A DNA stretch of 64,000 nt, from positions 348,203 through 412,202 of the forward strand of contig NZ_SODF01000004.1 of the NCBI RefSeq assembly GCF_004365875.1, written 5' to 3'. Source of the stretch: Kribbella kalugense. Lineage in GTDB: Bacteria > Actinomycetota > Actinomycetes > Propionibacteriales > Kribbellaceae. A model generated the notes under the pieces. It did no database searches, was not told the origin of the DNA, and was given only the letters and a program-made list of their open reading frames with translations. Shown here piece after piece: positions 49,514-57,249 of this stretch; position 1 is the first letter of the stretch; each line of letters begins with the position of its first letter. The position numbers and the translations under genes are program-made.

Positions 49514-50521
49514 ATGCCTCGTCCGATCACGTTGTTCACCGGTCAATGGGCCGATCTGCCGTTCGAGGAGGTCTGTCAGTTCGCGTCCGAGGCCGGGTAC
49601 GACGGCGTCGAGATCGCCTGCTCCGGCGACCACTTCGACGTACAGCAGGCCGTCGACGACGACACGTACGTCCAGGGCCGCAAGGACATCCTGGAGAAGT
49701 ACAACCTGCAGGTCTTCGCGATCTCCAACCACCTGGTCGGCCAGGCGGTCTGCGACAACCCGATCGACTTCCGGCACCAGGCGATCGTGCCGTCCCGGAT
49801 CTGGGGCGACGGCGACGCGGAAGGCGTCCGGCAGCGGGCCGCCGAGGATCTGAAGAACACCGCCCGGGCGGCCAAGAAGCTCGGCGTGAAGACCGTCATC
49901 GGCTTCACCGGTTCGTCGATCTGGCAGTACGTCGCGATGTTCCCGCCGGTACCGGCCGAGCGGATCGAGGCCGGGTACAAGGACTTCGCCGACCGGTGGA
50001 ACCCGATCCTCGACGTGTTCGACGAGGAGGGTGTCCGGTTCGCGCACGAAGTCCACCCGTCGGAGATCGCGTACGACTACTGGACCACCACGCTGACGCT
50101 GGAGGCGATCGGGCACCGCGAGGCGTTCGGCCTGAACTGGGACCCGTCGCACATGGTCTGGCAGGACATCGACCCGGTCGCGTTCCTCTGGGACTTCAAG
50201 GACCGGATCTACCACGTCGACTGCAAGGACACCCGGATGCGGGTCGGCGGCGGCCGCAACGGCCGGCTCGGCTCGCACCTGCCCTGGGGCGACCCGCGCC
50301 GCGGCTGGGACTTCTACTCGACCGGCCACGGCGACGTCCGCTGGGAGGACTGCTTCCGCGTCCTGAACTCGATCGGCTACGACGGCCCGATCTCGGTCGA
50401 GTGGGAAGACGCCGGCATGGAACGCAAGGTCGGCGCCGCCGAAGCGGTCAACGTCATCCGAGCCCTCGCCTTCGACAAGCCCGAAGCCGCCTTCGACGCA
50501 GCCTTCTCGACTGACAAGTAA
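49514..50521 (+). CDS. sugar phosphate isomerase/epimerase family TIM-barrel protein
   Basis: The 335-residue protein belongs to the xylose-isomerase-like/AP-endonuclease-2 barrels, which include inosose dehydratase and epimerases. Metal ligands are likely the Glu in FAHEVHPSEIAYD, the Asp/His in LNWDPSHMVWQ, the His/Asp in YHVDCKDT and the Glu in SVEWEDAGM. AGGAG stands 8 bases before the ATG. It follows the oxidoreductase by 27 bases and should act on the same substrate. Confidence 0.85.
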   Translation: MPRPITLFTGQWADLPFEEVCQFASEAGYDGVEIACSGDHFDVQQAVDDDTYVQGRKDILEKYNLQVFAISNHLVGQAVCDNPIDFRHQAIVPSRIWGDGDAEGVRQRAAEDLKNTARAAKKLGVKTVIGFTGSSIWQYVAMFPPVPAERIEAGYKDFADRWNPILDVFDEEGVRFAHEVHPSEIAYDYWTTTLTLEAIGHREAFGLNWDPSHMVWQDIDPVAFLWDFKDRIYHVDCKDTRMRVGGGRNGRLGSHLPWGDPRRGWDFYSTGHGDVRWEDCFRVLNSIGYDGPISVEWEDAGMERKVGAAEAVNVIRALAFDKPEAAFDAAFSTDK

Positions 50522-50528
50522 CCGCCCT

Positions 50529-50568
50529 GGGGAGGGTTTCCTGCCCGAAACGGCCCAAAACCCTCCCC
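50529..50568 (+). terminator. terminator after the isomerase gene
   Basis: GGGGAGGGTTT (50529-50539) pairs with AAACCCTCCCC (50558-50568) around an 18-base loop. A related but imperfect copy of the whole hairpin occurs at 50934-50976. Confidence 0.7.
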
Positions 50569-50986
50569 ACAAAGCGGATTCCCCGCACCAGACGTCGAGC
50601 AGCCCCGACAACCTTCTGCTCCGGACGGCCACCCGCCTGGCCTCCTCCGCCGGCCAGTGGCCCTACAACTTCGCCGTTCGCCGAGTCGTGGATTTGGGTT
50701 GGCGACACACCGAGATTCACGAACGCGATCCACGACTCGGCGAACCCGATGCGGACCGAAACACACGACTCGGTGAACCACGCGAGCCGCGATGTGGGCT
50801 GTGGCTAGCGGAGGTGGCGGAGGACCGCATAGGTACGGCGGCGTGTGGGGCGCGGGTGGTTGGCCCCGCCGTGGTGGGTCGATGCCGGACTGGCTGTCCG
50901 GCGCGTCCTTCTCTTCCGAGGAGTTGTCGGAGTGGGGAGGGTTTTCTACCCAAGGCGGGCGGAAATCCTCCCCAGGTCGGGCGCTG
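50569..50986. other. non-coding stretch with large palindromes
   Basis: No reading frame here has convincing codon use or a family match. GTTCGCCGAGTCGTGGAT (50676-50693) is the exact reverse complement of 50728-50745. Part of the right arm (ACGACTCGGTGAACC) recurs near 50766-50780. GGGGAGGGTTTTCTACCC at 50934-50951 begins a second copy of the preceding terminator hairpin. The strip may hold transcript ends, a small RNA or mobile palindromic repeats. Confidence 0.6.
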
Positions 50987-52174
50987 TTAGGTGGGGCGGT
51001 TGTCCCGGCCGGCCACAAAGCCGAGCACGATTTGTAGGGCGGAGAGTGTGGCGAACACGGTCAACGTCGTACGCCAGCCGCCGGTCACCTGGGTGAGATA
51101 CCCGGCGACGACCGGGCCTGCGGCGGCGAGCGAGTAGCCAACCGCCTGCGCCATGCCGGACAACTGCGTGGTCTCGTGATGTCCGCGGCCGCGGAGGCTG
51201 ATCAGGGTGAGGGCTGCGACCAGGCCGGCGCCTTGGCCGAGGCCGCCGACGATTGCCCAGACGATGGCCAGGTGCGGCGCGAACAGGAGTCCGAGCAGCG
51301 CGATGAAGATCGGCGTACTCGCGGTCATCATCCCGGCTCGCTGATTGGTCGGATGCTTCATCAGGCGGGGAATGCTCAGGCCGCCGATCAGGCCGAAGAC
51401 CTGGAACAGGAACAGGTGTACGCCGGTGGCCCGCTCGGAGACGCCGCCGGTCGAGATCTCGATCGTCGGCAGCCAATTCACGAACAGGTAGAACGCCGTC
51501 GACTGCAGTCCCATGAACCCGGTGACCAGCCACGCCATCGGCTGCCGCCACACGCTGACCGGGGGAGGGCCGTCGCCCGCAGTCGCCGCTGGCATCGGCT
51601 CCGGCGAGATCGTCCGCGGTAACCAGACGACGGCGACCAGTACGGCGAGGCCGCCCCAGACCGCGAGCGACAGCCGCCAGTCGACCGCGTCCGCGATCGG
51701 CACCGCGAGGATCGACGCGATCGCGGCGCCGCCGGTGATGAACGCCGTGTAGATCCCGGTCGCCCGAGACACGTGGCCGGCGTAGTCCCGCTTGAGGATG
51801 ACCGGCACCAGTACGTTGCCGACCGCGATCGCGGCGCCGACCACGGCCGTGCCGATCCACAGACCAGCCTGGCCTGTGTACGGACGGAGTGCGCTACTGG
51901 CCGCGAGGACCAGGAGCGATACGAAGACCGCGCGTTCCATGCCGAAGCGACGGGAGGCGAGGTGGACGAGCGGCGAGGCGACTGCGAATGCGAGCAGCGG
52001 AAGCGTTCCGAGCAGACCCTGTGCGGCCTCGCCCAGGTGCAGATCGACCCCGATCCGCGGCAGCACCGGACCGACCGCGGTCAGCGCCGGCCGCAGGCTG
52101 AGTGCGACGACGAAGGCCGTCGCGGTGATCAGCGACGACCGCTCTCGACTCATGGGTTCGGTCAACACCGCCAC
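50987..52174 (-). CDS. MFS transporter (CynX/NimT type)
   Basis: The 395-residue membrane protein has 12 hydrophobic segments and the N-terminal sequence LSLRPALTAVGPVLPRIGVDL typical of CynX-type MFS proteins. These include cyanate and 2-nitroimidazole transporters. LASRRFGMERAVF corresponds to the loop 2-3 motif. GTG 52174 follows AGGAGAGG. It is divergent from a FadR-type GntR gene with only 56 bases between, so the regulator probably controls it. Confidence 0.85.
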   Translation of the reverse strand: MAVLTEPMSRERSSLITATAFVVALSLRPALTAVGPVLPRIGVDLHLGEAAQGLLGTLPLLAFAVASPLVHLASRRFGMERAVFVSLLVLAASSALRPYTGQAGLWIGTAVVGAAIAVGNVLVPVILKRDYAGHVSRATGIYTAFITGGAAIASILAVPIADAVDWRLSLAVWGGLAVLVAVVWLPRTISPEPMPAATAGDGPPPVSVWRQPMAWLVTGFMGLQSTAFYLFVNWLPTIEISTGGVSERATGVHLFLFQVFGLIGGLSIPRLMKHPTNQRAGMMTASTPIFIALLGLLFAPHLAIVWAIVGGLGQGAGLVAALTLISLRGRGHHETTQLSGMAQAVGYSLAAAGPVVAGYLTQVTGGWRTTLTVFATLSALQIVLGFVAGRDNRPT

Positions 52175-52194
52175 GACGTACCTCTCCTTTACAG

Positions 52195-52205
52195 ATGTCC
52201 GACAT
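52195..52205. promoter_or_regulatory. palindrome ATGTCCGACAT between MFS and gntR
   Basis: ATGTC-C-GACAT is a perfect palindrome in the short divergent promoter region. Its GTC/GAC core resembles the half-sites bound by FadR-subfamily GntR proteins. Confidence 0.6.
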
Positions 52206-52230
52206 TTACATCGTACGCTAGTCTGACGGC

Positions 52231-52929
52231 GTGTCGTTAAACGGACCCGTGCGGCAGGTGCCGCTCGTGCTGCAGGTGTCGGAGCAGTTCCGCGCGCTGA
52301 TCGAGACTGGCGCGTGGCCGCGCGGCGCCCGGATTCCGGGGGAGCACCAGCTTGCCAATGAGCTCGGCGTCAGCCGCGGCACGGTGCGCGAGGCGCTGCG
52401 TTCACTGAGCCTGACCGGCCTGCTGGAGCCACGTGTCGGCGACGGCACCTATGTCCGGGCGACCAACGAGATCAGCGGCGTACTGGTCAGGGACGACCTC
52501 TCAGCCTCGTTGACCCACGTGCTCGACGCCCGCGCCGGCATCGAGGCCGCAGCCGCTCGATTGGCCGCACAACATTCGGACGACCTGGCACCTCTGTCTG
52601 CTGCCCTTGAAGCCCGCAAAGCTGCTGTCGACGCAGGCGACTTCGAGACGTTCGTCGCCGTCGACGCCGACTTTCACCGCAGCATCGTCGTCGCCAGCGG
52701 GAACCCGCTCCTCTTGCGTTTGTACGACGCGATTGCCGAGGTACTGACCGAGTCGATCCACCAGACCGCGTCGATCCCCGAGGATCATCGGATCCTCGAC
52801 GCCCACGTCGTCGTACTGGAAGCGATCCGGGCCGGCGATCCCGAGGCCGCGAGTCAGGCGTCGTACGCGCTGATCGAGACCGTCAAGCAGTCGCCACGAG
52901 AACCGACGGATCCGGCCAGTAGTACCTGA
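52231..52929 (+). CDS. GntR-family regulator (FadR subfamily, FCD domain)
   Basis: The 232-residue protein has the GntR winged helix (LIETGAWPRGARIPGEHQLANELGVSRGTVREALRSLSLTGLLEPRVGDGTYV). An FCD ligand domain follows with the metal-binding residues in DADFHRSIVVASGN and LDAHVVVLEAI. TAGTCT (52219-52224) lies 6 bases before GTG 52231, so the mRNA is probably leaderless. Target: most likely the divergent MFS gene. Its 3' end overlaps the convergent acetyltransferase gene by 47 bases. Confidence 0.88.
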   Translation: MSLNGPVRQVPLVLQVSEQFRALIETGAWPRGARIPGEHQLANELGVSRGTVREALRSLSLTGLLEPRVGDGTYVRATNEISGVLVRDDLSASLTHVLDARAGIEAAAARLAAQHSDDLAPLSAALEARKAAVDAGDFETFVAVDADFHRSIVVASGNPLLLRLYDAIAEVLTESIHQTASIPEDHRILDAHVVVLEAIRAGDPEAASQASYALIETVKQSPREPTDPASST

Positions 52930-53458
52930 AGCAGGCTGGGGTGCCGTTGAGCCGCCGCGGCTCACCGCCCGGTGGCGGGACGGGTTGCCGGTCACCCCGG
53001 ATGCCGCCGCGTGCTTCGTAGAACCCCTGCGCCGCGGTGTTCTGCTCGAGCACCCACAGGTAGATCCCCGACTGCAGGTCTTCGGCCGTCAGCGCGAGCA
53101 GCTTGGTCCCGATGCCCTGGCGCTTGAGCGGCGCCCGCACGTGCAGGTTGTCGACCAACGCCCCGAACTTCGGATCCGCGTCGAGCATCAGATGCGAGAG
53201 TCCGACCAGCTTCCCGTCGTACTCCGCGATTGTCGTCCGCGTGCCCTCCCGCGCAGCCAGTCGCTTGGCCCACATCGCGCCGAGATACTCGGGCGACTCG
53301 TCGTCGAGGAACGCGTCGGCGTACGCGCCGCGGTAATGCCGCCGCCAGCTGTCGCTGTGCAGCTCGGCCACCGCCGCCGCGTCGTCCGCGCCGGCCAACC
53401 GGAACCGCAGCTCAGAATCCGTCACCCGACGATTCGTACCACTCGCGGCACGCGTCAT
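52883..53458 (-). CDS. GNAT-family N-acetyltransferase
   Basis: The 191-residue protein has LRFRLAGADDAAAVAELHSDSWRRHYRGAYADAFLDDE at the N-terminus. The acetyl-CoA loop is in VDNLHVRAPLKRQGIGTKLLALTAEDL, and the end is YLWVLEQNTAAQGFYEARGG. This pattern is common among actinobacterial GNAT enzymes with unknown acceptors. ATG 53458 overlaps the stop of the MerR gene (ATGA), which favours it over GTG 53425. The long upstream frame is not real. Confidence 0.8.
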   Translation of the reverse strand: MTRAASGTNRRVTDSELRFRLAGADDAAAVAELHSDSWRRHYRGAYADAFLDDESPEYLGAMWAKRLAAREGTRTTIAEYDGKLVGLSHLMLDADPKFGALVDNLHVRAPLKRQGIGTKLLALTAEDLQSGIYLWVLEQNTAAQGFYEARGGIRGDRQPVPPPGGEPRRLNGTPACFRYYWPDPSVLVATA

Positions 53459-54210
53459 CCGGCCCCTGTCCGAAGGGTGAACCCGCCGGCCTCGAGTCCG
53501 TTGCGAATCAACGAGTCGAGCTGCCGCAAGGCGGGCGAGGAGGCGTTGACCGTGCTCTGAAGGAGCTCGGCGATGGTGGCGTCGGCCGCCTGACCGGGCG
53601 GCTCGGCGCCGTACCGATGGATGCTGGCGGCAACGATGCGATCGGCGAGTTCGGTCAGGGACGGGTCGGCCGGGTCGAGGTCGTGGGCCTGGTCGCAGGC
53701 GAGGTACAGCTGGCGGAGTTCGGGATTCGTGAGTGCCTGGGTTTGGTCCTGGAACCAGGTGTCGGCAATGTCCGGGTGGGTCGCGTAGACGATGATCCAC
53801 AGGTCGCGCTCCATCGCGATCCACCGCTGGGTGAAGCCGAGCCCGGGCAGCCCGTCGAGGTGGCGCTCCACTTCCTCGGGCAGGTAGCGGATGTCGCCGG
53901 CGGCCAGTTTGCGGAGCCGGCGTTGGGTGTCGCGGAGCAGTTTGATGCGGGTGGTCAGATCGGCATCGAGCTGCTGCAGCGCGGAGTCGAGTTGCTCCGG
54001 TGCCGAGGCGAGTTCGCGGATCCGGGCGAGCGGGACACCGGCGTCGGCAAGCATCCGGATCTTGACCAGCTCGACCACGGCCTGCGCCGGGTAGCGGCGG
54101 TACCCGGACGAGTCCCGCTCGGGCTCCGGCAGCAGCCCCTTGGCGTGGTAGACGCGGACGGTCTTCGTCGACACCCCGACGTACCTGGCCAGCTGTCCGA
54201 TGGTGAGCAC
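53455..54210 (-). CDS. MerR-family transcriptional regulator
   Basis: The 251-residue protein has the MerR DNA-binding domain LTIGQLARYVGVSTKTVRVYHAKGLLPEPERDSSGYRRYPAQAVVELVKIRMLADAGVPLARI. A coiled-coil dimer helix and a large C-terminal domain (GFTQRWIAMERDLWIIVYATHPDIADTW) follow. The C-terminal part may bind a drug-like ligand, as in TipA-type regulators, but it is not TipAS that I can recognise. GTG 54210 gives the family start. It is divergent from a small gene and coupled to the acetyltransferase. Confidence 0.85.
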   Translation of the reverse strand: MLTIGQLARYVGVSTKTVRVYHAKGLLPEPERDSSGYRRYPAQAVVELVKIRMLADAGVPLARIRELASAPEQLDSALQQLDADLTTRIKLLRDTQRRLRKLAAGDIRYLPEEVERHLDGLPGLGFTQRWIAMERDLWIIVYATHPDIADTWFQDQTQALTNPELRQLYLACDQAHDLDPADPSLTELADRIVAASIHRYGAEPPGQAADATIAELLQSTVNASSPALRQLDSLIRNGLEAGGFTLRTGAG

Positions 54211-54226
54211 GAGACCATTCTTGACC

Positions 54227-54241
54227 TTGCCCCAAGGGCAA
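54227..54241. promoter_or_regulatory. MerR-type operator TTGCCC-CAA-GGGCAA
   Basis: The perfect 6-3-6 palindrome at 54227-54241 lies between divergent merR and the 83-residue gene. The flanks GAC and GTC extend the symmetry. MerR proteins bind such sites within unusually spaced promoters. Confidence 0.65.
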
Positions 54242-54258
54242 TGTCGCACTATCGAGGT

Positions 54259-54510
54259 ATGACCGACTGGGACACGTTGCGGACGCTGGCCGACGAGGGC
54301 AACGAAAAGGCGCTCGACCGGCTCGCGGATCTCGCCGACGAGCGGAACGAGCTCGACGCGCTGAACGAGCTGCTCGACGAAGGATCCGACCGCGCCGGCG
54401 AGCACCTCACCCGCCGGGCCGCCGCCGCCAAGGATCTCGTGGAACTGCAGCGGATCAGCGACGCCGGGTACGACGAGGCAGCCGCCGTACTCGATCGTCT
54501 GCTGGACTAG
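54259..54510 (+). CDS. small helical-repeat protein
   Basis: The 83-residue acidic protein consists of short helix pairs resembling Sel1/HEAT-like repeats (LADEGNEKALDRLADLADERNELDALNELLDEGSDRAGEHLTRRAAA). CACTAT lies 6 bases before the ATG and no ribosome binding site is seen, fitting a leaderless start. It is divergent from a MerR gene. Function unknown; a protein-protein interaction role is likely from the repeat pattern. Confidence 0.65.
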   Translation: MTDWDTLRTLADEGNEKALDRLADLADERNELDALNELLDEGSDRAGEHLTRRAAAAKDLVELQRISDAGYDEAAAVLDRLLD

Positions 54511-54860
54511 ATCGGCCGCAGCGGGCAGCCGGTGCCGATGCGTTCGGTCAGGTCGGCGCGCAGGTTTGCGAGCTCCGCCATCCGGTCGTCGATCACCTGG
54601 ACCTTGTCGGCGAGGAGCGCGGAGAGGGCAGCGGCAGAGTCAGGGGAGTCGCGGAGCTGCTCGCCGTGCTTGCCGATCTCGGACAATGAGAAGCCCAGGG
54701 CTTGCGCCGTACGAACGTAGTGCAGCCACGGAACCGTCTCCGGCGGGAAGTCGCGGTAGCCGTTCGGGCGCCGATCGCCTTCGACCAGACCGATCTTCTC
54801 GTAGAAGCGGATCGTGTCCTTCGACAGCTTCGTCTGCGTGGCGAGCTCACCGATGCGCAT
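54507..54860 (-). CDS. MerR-family regulator (small, CueR/SoxR-like length)
   Basis: The 117-residue protein has the MerR helix-turn-helix MRIGELATQTKLSKDTIRFYEKIGLVEGDRRPNGYRDFPPE and a short coiled-coil tail. One Cys occurs near the end (GTGCPLRPI), where metal-sensing members have two, so the signal is unclear. GGAGG precedes the ATG by 6 bases. It is divergent from a membrane protein gene whose promoter has the long spacing that MerR activators need. Its 3' end overlaps the convergent small gene by 4 bases. Confidence 0.85.
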   Translation of the reverse strand: MRIGELATQTKLSKDTIRFYEKIGLVEGDRRPNGYRDFPPETVPWLHYVRTAQALGFSLSEIGKHGEQLRDSPDSAAALSALLADKVQVIDDRMAELANLRADLTERIGTGCPLRPI

Positions 54861-54877
54861 CCGATCCTCCGTTCGGC

Positions 54878-54907
54878 TTGACCTTCGACAGCACTCCACT
54901 GTTTACC
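54878..54907 (+). promoter_or_regulatory. MerR-dependent promoter candidate
   Basis: TTGACC (54878-54883) and TTTACC (54902-54907) are 18 bases apart, or 19 to TTACCG. The dyad ACAG-N7-CTGT (54888-54902) lies in the spacer. This layout is typical of MerR-activated promoters. Confidence 0.55.
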
Positions 54908-54916
54908 GTCAACAGC

Positions 54917-55345
54917 GTGTCTCCCCAAAACCGCAGCTATCTCCGCCTTGTCCGCGCCAGCGCCTGGTACGACCTGATCGTCACGGCCGGCTTCGCCACT
55001 CCCTGGACCTACGTGCTCGTCCACCGCGCCCTGATGACGATGGGCGACTTCCCACCCGCCGACACCATCCAGACCCTGTACGCCAACCTGATGGGCTCGG
55101 TCGTGGTCGTCTGGGCGCTCCTCCGCCTGTTCCGGACGCTCCCACTCCATGGCTTGTACGACGGGATTGCGCGCGTGCTGTTCGCGTCCTGGCAGGCCTA
55201 CGCGCTGGCCCAGGGCGCGCCCAAGATCCTCGCCGCGTTCCTGGTGATGGAAGTCAGCTTTGGACTGGTTCAGCTCCTGCCCTGGTTGGCCGACCGGTCG
55301 CGAGGACGCGAGCGAACACGATCAGCCCAGCAGCCAGTGCAGTGA
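54917..55345 (+). CDS. small polytopic membrane protein, probable MerR target
   Basis: The 142-residue protein has about four hydrophobic segments (WYDLIVTAGFATPWTYVLVH, LYANLMGSVVVVWALLRLF, GIARVLFASWQAYALAQ and ILAAFLVMEVSFGLVQLLPWL). GTG 54917 is the only start that leaves the promoter outside the gene. It probably responds to the divergent MerR. The last 92 bases overlap the end of the convergent MFS gene, a long overlap, so one of the two ends may evolve under constraint from the other. Function unknown. Confidence 0.6.
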   Translation: MSPQNRSYLRLVRASAWYDLIVTAGFATPWTYVLVHRALMTMGDFPPADTIQTLYANLMGSVVVVWALLRLFRTLPLHGLYDGIARVLFASWQAYALAQGAPKILAAFLVMEVSFGLVQLLPWLADRSRGRERTRSAQQPVQ

Positions 55346-56435
55346 CGACGATGAACGACATGGTCAGATTGCTCGCCTGCGCGATCCCGCCGATGATCGA
55401 CGGCGCCACCAGGCCGGAGGCGTAGGTGATGGTCGCGACGCCTGCGATGGCCTGGCTCGGATTCGGGCCGGTGTGGCCGGCGGCCGCGAAGGCGAGCGGT
55501 ACGACGACCGCGATCCCGACGCCGATCAGGCCGAACCCGACCATCGCGACGACCGCCGTCGGCGAGACGACCACCAGCAGACCGCCGAGCGTCGCGATCA
55601 CGCCGCTGAAGCGCACAGTCCGTACGGCGCCGAACCGGTCTACCACCGCATCACCGGTGATCCGCGCGATCGCCATCGTCAACGCGAACCCGGTCGTCGC
55701 GCCGGCGGCGACACCGGCCGAGCTGTCGAGGATGTCCCGCAGGTAGACGGCTGACCAGTCCAGGCTCGCGCCCTCGGCGAACACCGCGCAGAACCCGACA
55801 GCCCCGATCAGCAATGCCGACTTCGGCGGCAACGCGAAGCGGGCCGGCGGCTCCTCGTCCTCCTCGGGATGAATGTTCAGCACGAACTGACAGACCACCG
55901 CACCGATGATCGTCAGTACGACGGCCGCGACCGCATGGTGGATCTGGGCGCTCAGACCCAGGTGCGCGGCGACCGTCCCGACGGCCGAGCCGAGCAGAGC
56001 ACCCACACTCCATAGACCATGCAGCCCGGACATGATCGATCTCTTCAGCCGGTGCTCGATCTCGATCCCGAGCGCGTTCATCGCAACATCGGCCATCCCC
56101 GCAGTCCCGCCGTACACCAAGAGCGCCGCGCACAACGTGAGCAGGCCGGGGGCGAGCGAGGGCAGGATCAGGGCGAGCGTCCAGAGGGCGAGCAGGCCGC
56201 GGAGTGCGGTCCGGGTGCCGAAGCGGTGGCTGACCCGCGCCGCGAGCGGCATCATCAGCGCCGCGCCGAGGGCCGGGAACGCGAGCGCCAGCCCGAGTTG
56301 GCCGGCGGACACTCCCGCATGCTCCTGGATCCAGGGCACCCGGGTCGCGAACGACCCGGTCACCGATCCGTGCACGCAGAAGACGGCGGCCACGGCGTAC
56401 CGGGAACGCTTGACGAGGGTGGTGTCTTCAGTCAC
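55254..56435 (-). CDS. MFS transporter (YbjJ-like), first of a pair
   Basis: The 393-residue protein has 12 membrane segments, with WIQEHAGVSAGQLGLALAFPALGAALMMPLAARVSHRFGTRT near the N-terminus. In the second half, AEGASLDWSAVYLRDIL is shared with the other MFS protein at 57246. GTG 56435 is preferred to the TTG two codons earlier. It is divergent from a DeoR gene and may export or import a sugar-like compound. Confidence 0.85.
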   Translation of the reverse strand: MTEDTTLVKRSRYAVAAVFCVHGSVTGSFATRVPWIQEHAGVSAGQLGLALAFPALGAALMMPLAARVSHRFGTRTALRGLLALWTLALILPSLAPGLLTLCAALLVYGGTAGMADVAMNALGIEIEHRLKRSIMSGLHGLWSVGALLGSAVGTVAAHLGLSAQIHHAVAAVVLTIIGAVVCQFVLNIHPEEDEEPPARFALPPKSALLIGAVGFCAVFAEGASLDWSAVYLRDILDSSAGVAAGATTGFALTMAIARITGDAVVDRFGAVRTVRFSGVIATLGGLLVVVSPTAVVAMVGFGLIGVGIAVVVPLAFAAAGHTGPNPSQAIAGVATITYASGLVAPSIIGGIAQASNLTMSFIVVTALAAGLIVFARVLATGRPTRAGAEPVQS

Positions 56436-56452
56436 AAGCAAACATACTAACT

Positions 56453-56460
56453 GTTCGAAC
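56453..56460. promoter_or_regulatory. palindrome GTTCGAAC before deoR
   Basis: The 8-base palindrome lies midway in the 52-base divergent region of the MFS and deoR genes and is flanked by ACT and GATCA. It could be the DeoR operator for both directions. Confidence 0.4.
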
Positions 56461-56487
56461 GATCAGGCGGATGGTAGTTTTTTGCCT

Positions 56488-57249
56488 ATGAGAAGTGCGG
56501 AACGGCATCAAGTGATCGTAGAGCGACTACGAGCCGTCGACCGAGTGTCCGTCCACGACCTGGTCGAGGCGACCGAGGCGTCGGACATGACGGTCCGTCG
56601 CGACCTCGACTTCCTGGCCGCGCAGGGCGTCCTGAAGCGGGTCCACGGTGGCGCTGTTTCCGCGATGCCGTCCGGCCTTGAGCCGCCGCACTCGTTGCGC
56701 GCGCAGGCCGCGGTCGCCGCCAAGCAGGCGATCGCGCGCGCCGCCGTCGAACACCTCCACGACGGCGAGACCATCGTCCTCGACAGCGGTACGACGGCAC
56801 TCGAGACGGCCAAGCTGCTGCACGACCGCGCGTTGACGGTCATGCCGCTCTCGCTGCACGTCGCGCACGAGCTGGCCGACGCGCCGCGGATCCGGCTGCT
56901 GATGCCGGGCGGCGAGGCCCGGAAGGGTGAGCTTTCACTGATCGGTCCGCTGACGATCGCGTCGCTGCGCGCGCTGCGGTTCGATGCCGCCGTACTGAGC
57001 CCGTGTGCGTTCAGTCTCGAGGCGGGGCTGACCGCGTTCGACCTCGGTGACGCGGAGATCAAGCAGGCGGCGATGAGCGTCTCCAGCCGGACGATCCTGC
57101 TCGCGGACGGCGCCAAGTGGGACCGGTCCGCGCTCGCCTATGTCTGCCCGGCCGACCGGCCCGACCTGATCATCACCGACGAGTCGGCCCCCGAGGACCA
57201 ACGGACCATCCTGACCCAACGCGGCGTACTGATTGAGGTTGCATCTTGA
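56488..57249 (+). CDS. DeoR-family transcriptional repressor
   Basis: The 253-residue protein has the DeoR helix-turn-helix ERHQVIVERLRAVDRVSVHDLVEATEASDMTVRRDLDFLAAQGVLKRVHGGAV. A phosphosugar-sensing domain follows (IVLDSGTTALETAKLL, IRLLMPGGEARKGELSLIGP and LADGAKWDRSALAYV). TAGTTT (56475-56480) stands 7 bases before ATG 56488, so it is probably leaderless. It lies between two MFS genes of the same subfamily and is coupled to the second (TTGA overlap). Confidence 0.88.
   Translation: MRSAERHQVIVERLRAVDRVSVHDLVEATEASDMTVRRDLDFLAAQGVLKRVHGGAVSAMPSGLEPPHSLRAQAAVAAKQAIARAAVEHLHDGETIVLDSGTTALETAKLLHDRALTVMPLSLHVAHELADAPRIRLLMPGGEARKGELSLIGPLTIASLRALRFDAAVLSPCAFSLEAGLTAFDLGDAEIKQAAMSVSSRTILLADGAKWDRSALAYVCPADRPDLIITDESAPEDQRTILTQRGVLIEVAS

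Noticed and set aside
50377..51018. 213-codon minus-strand frame across the palindromic strip
   Set aside because: It overlaps the end of the isomerase gene, crosses hairpins and has Pro/Arg-rich noise composition.
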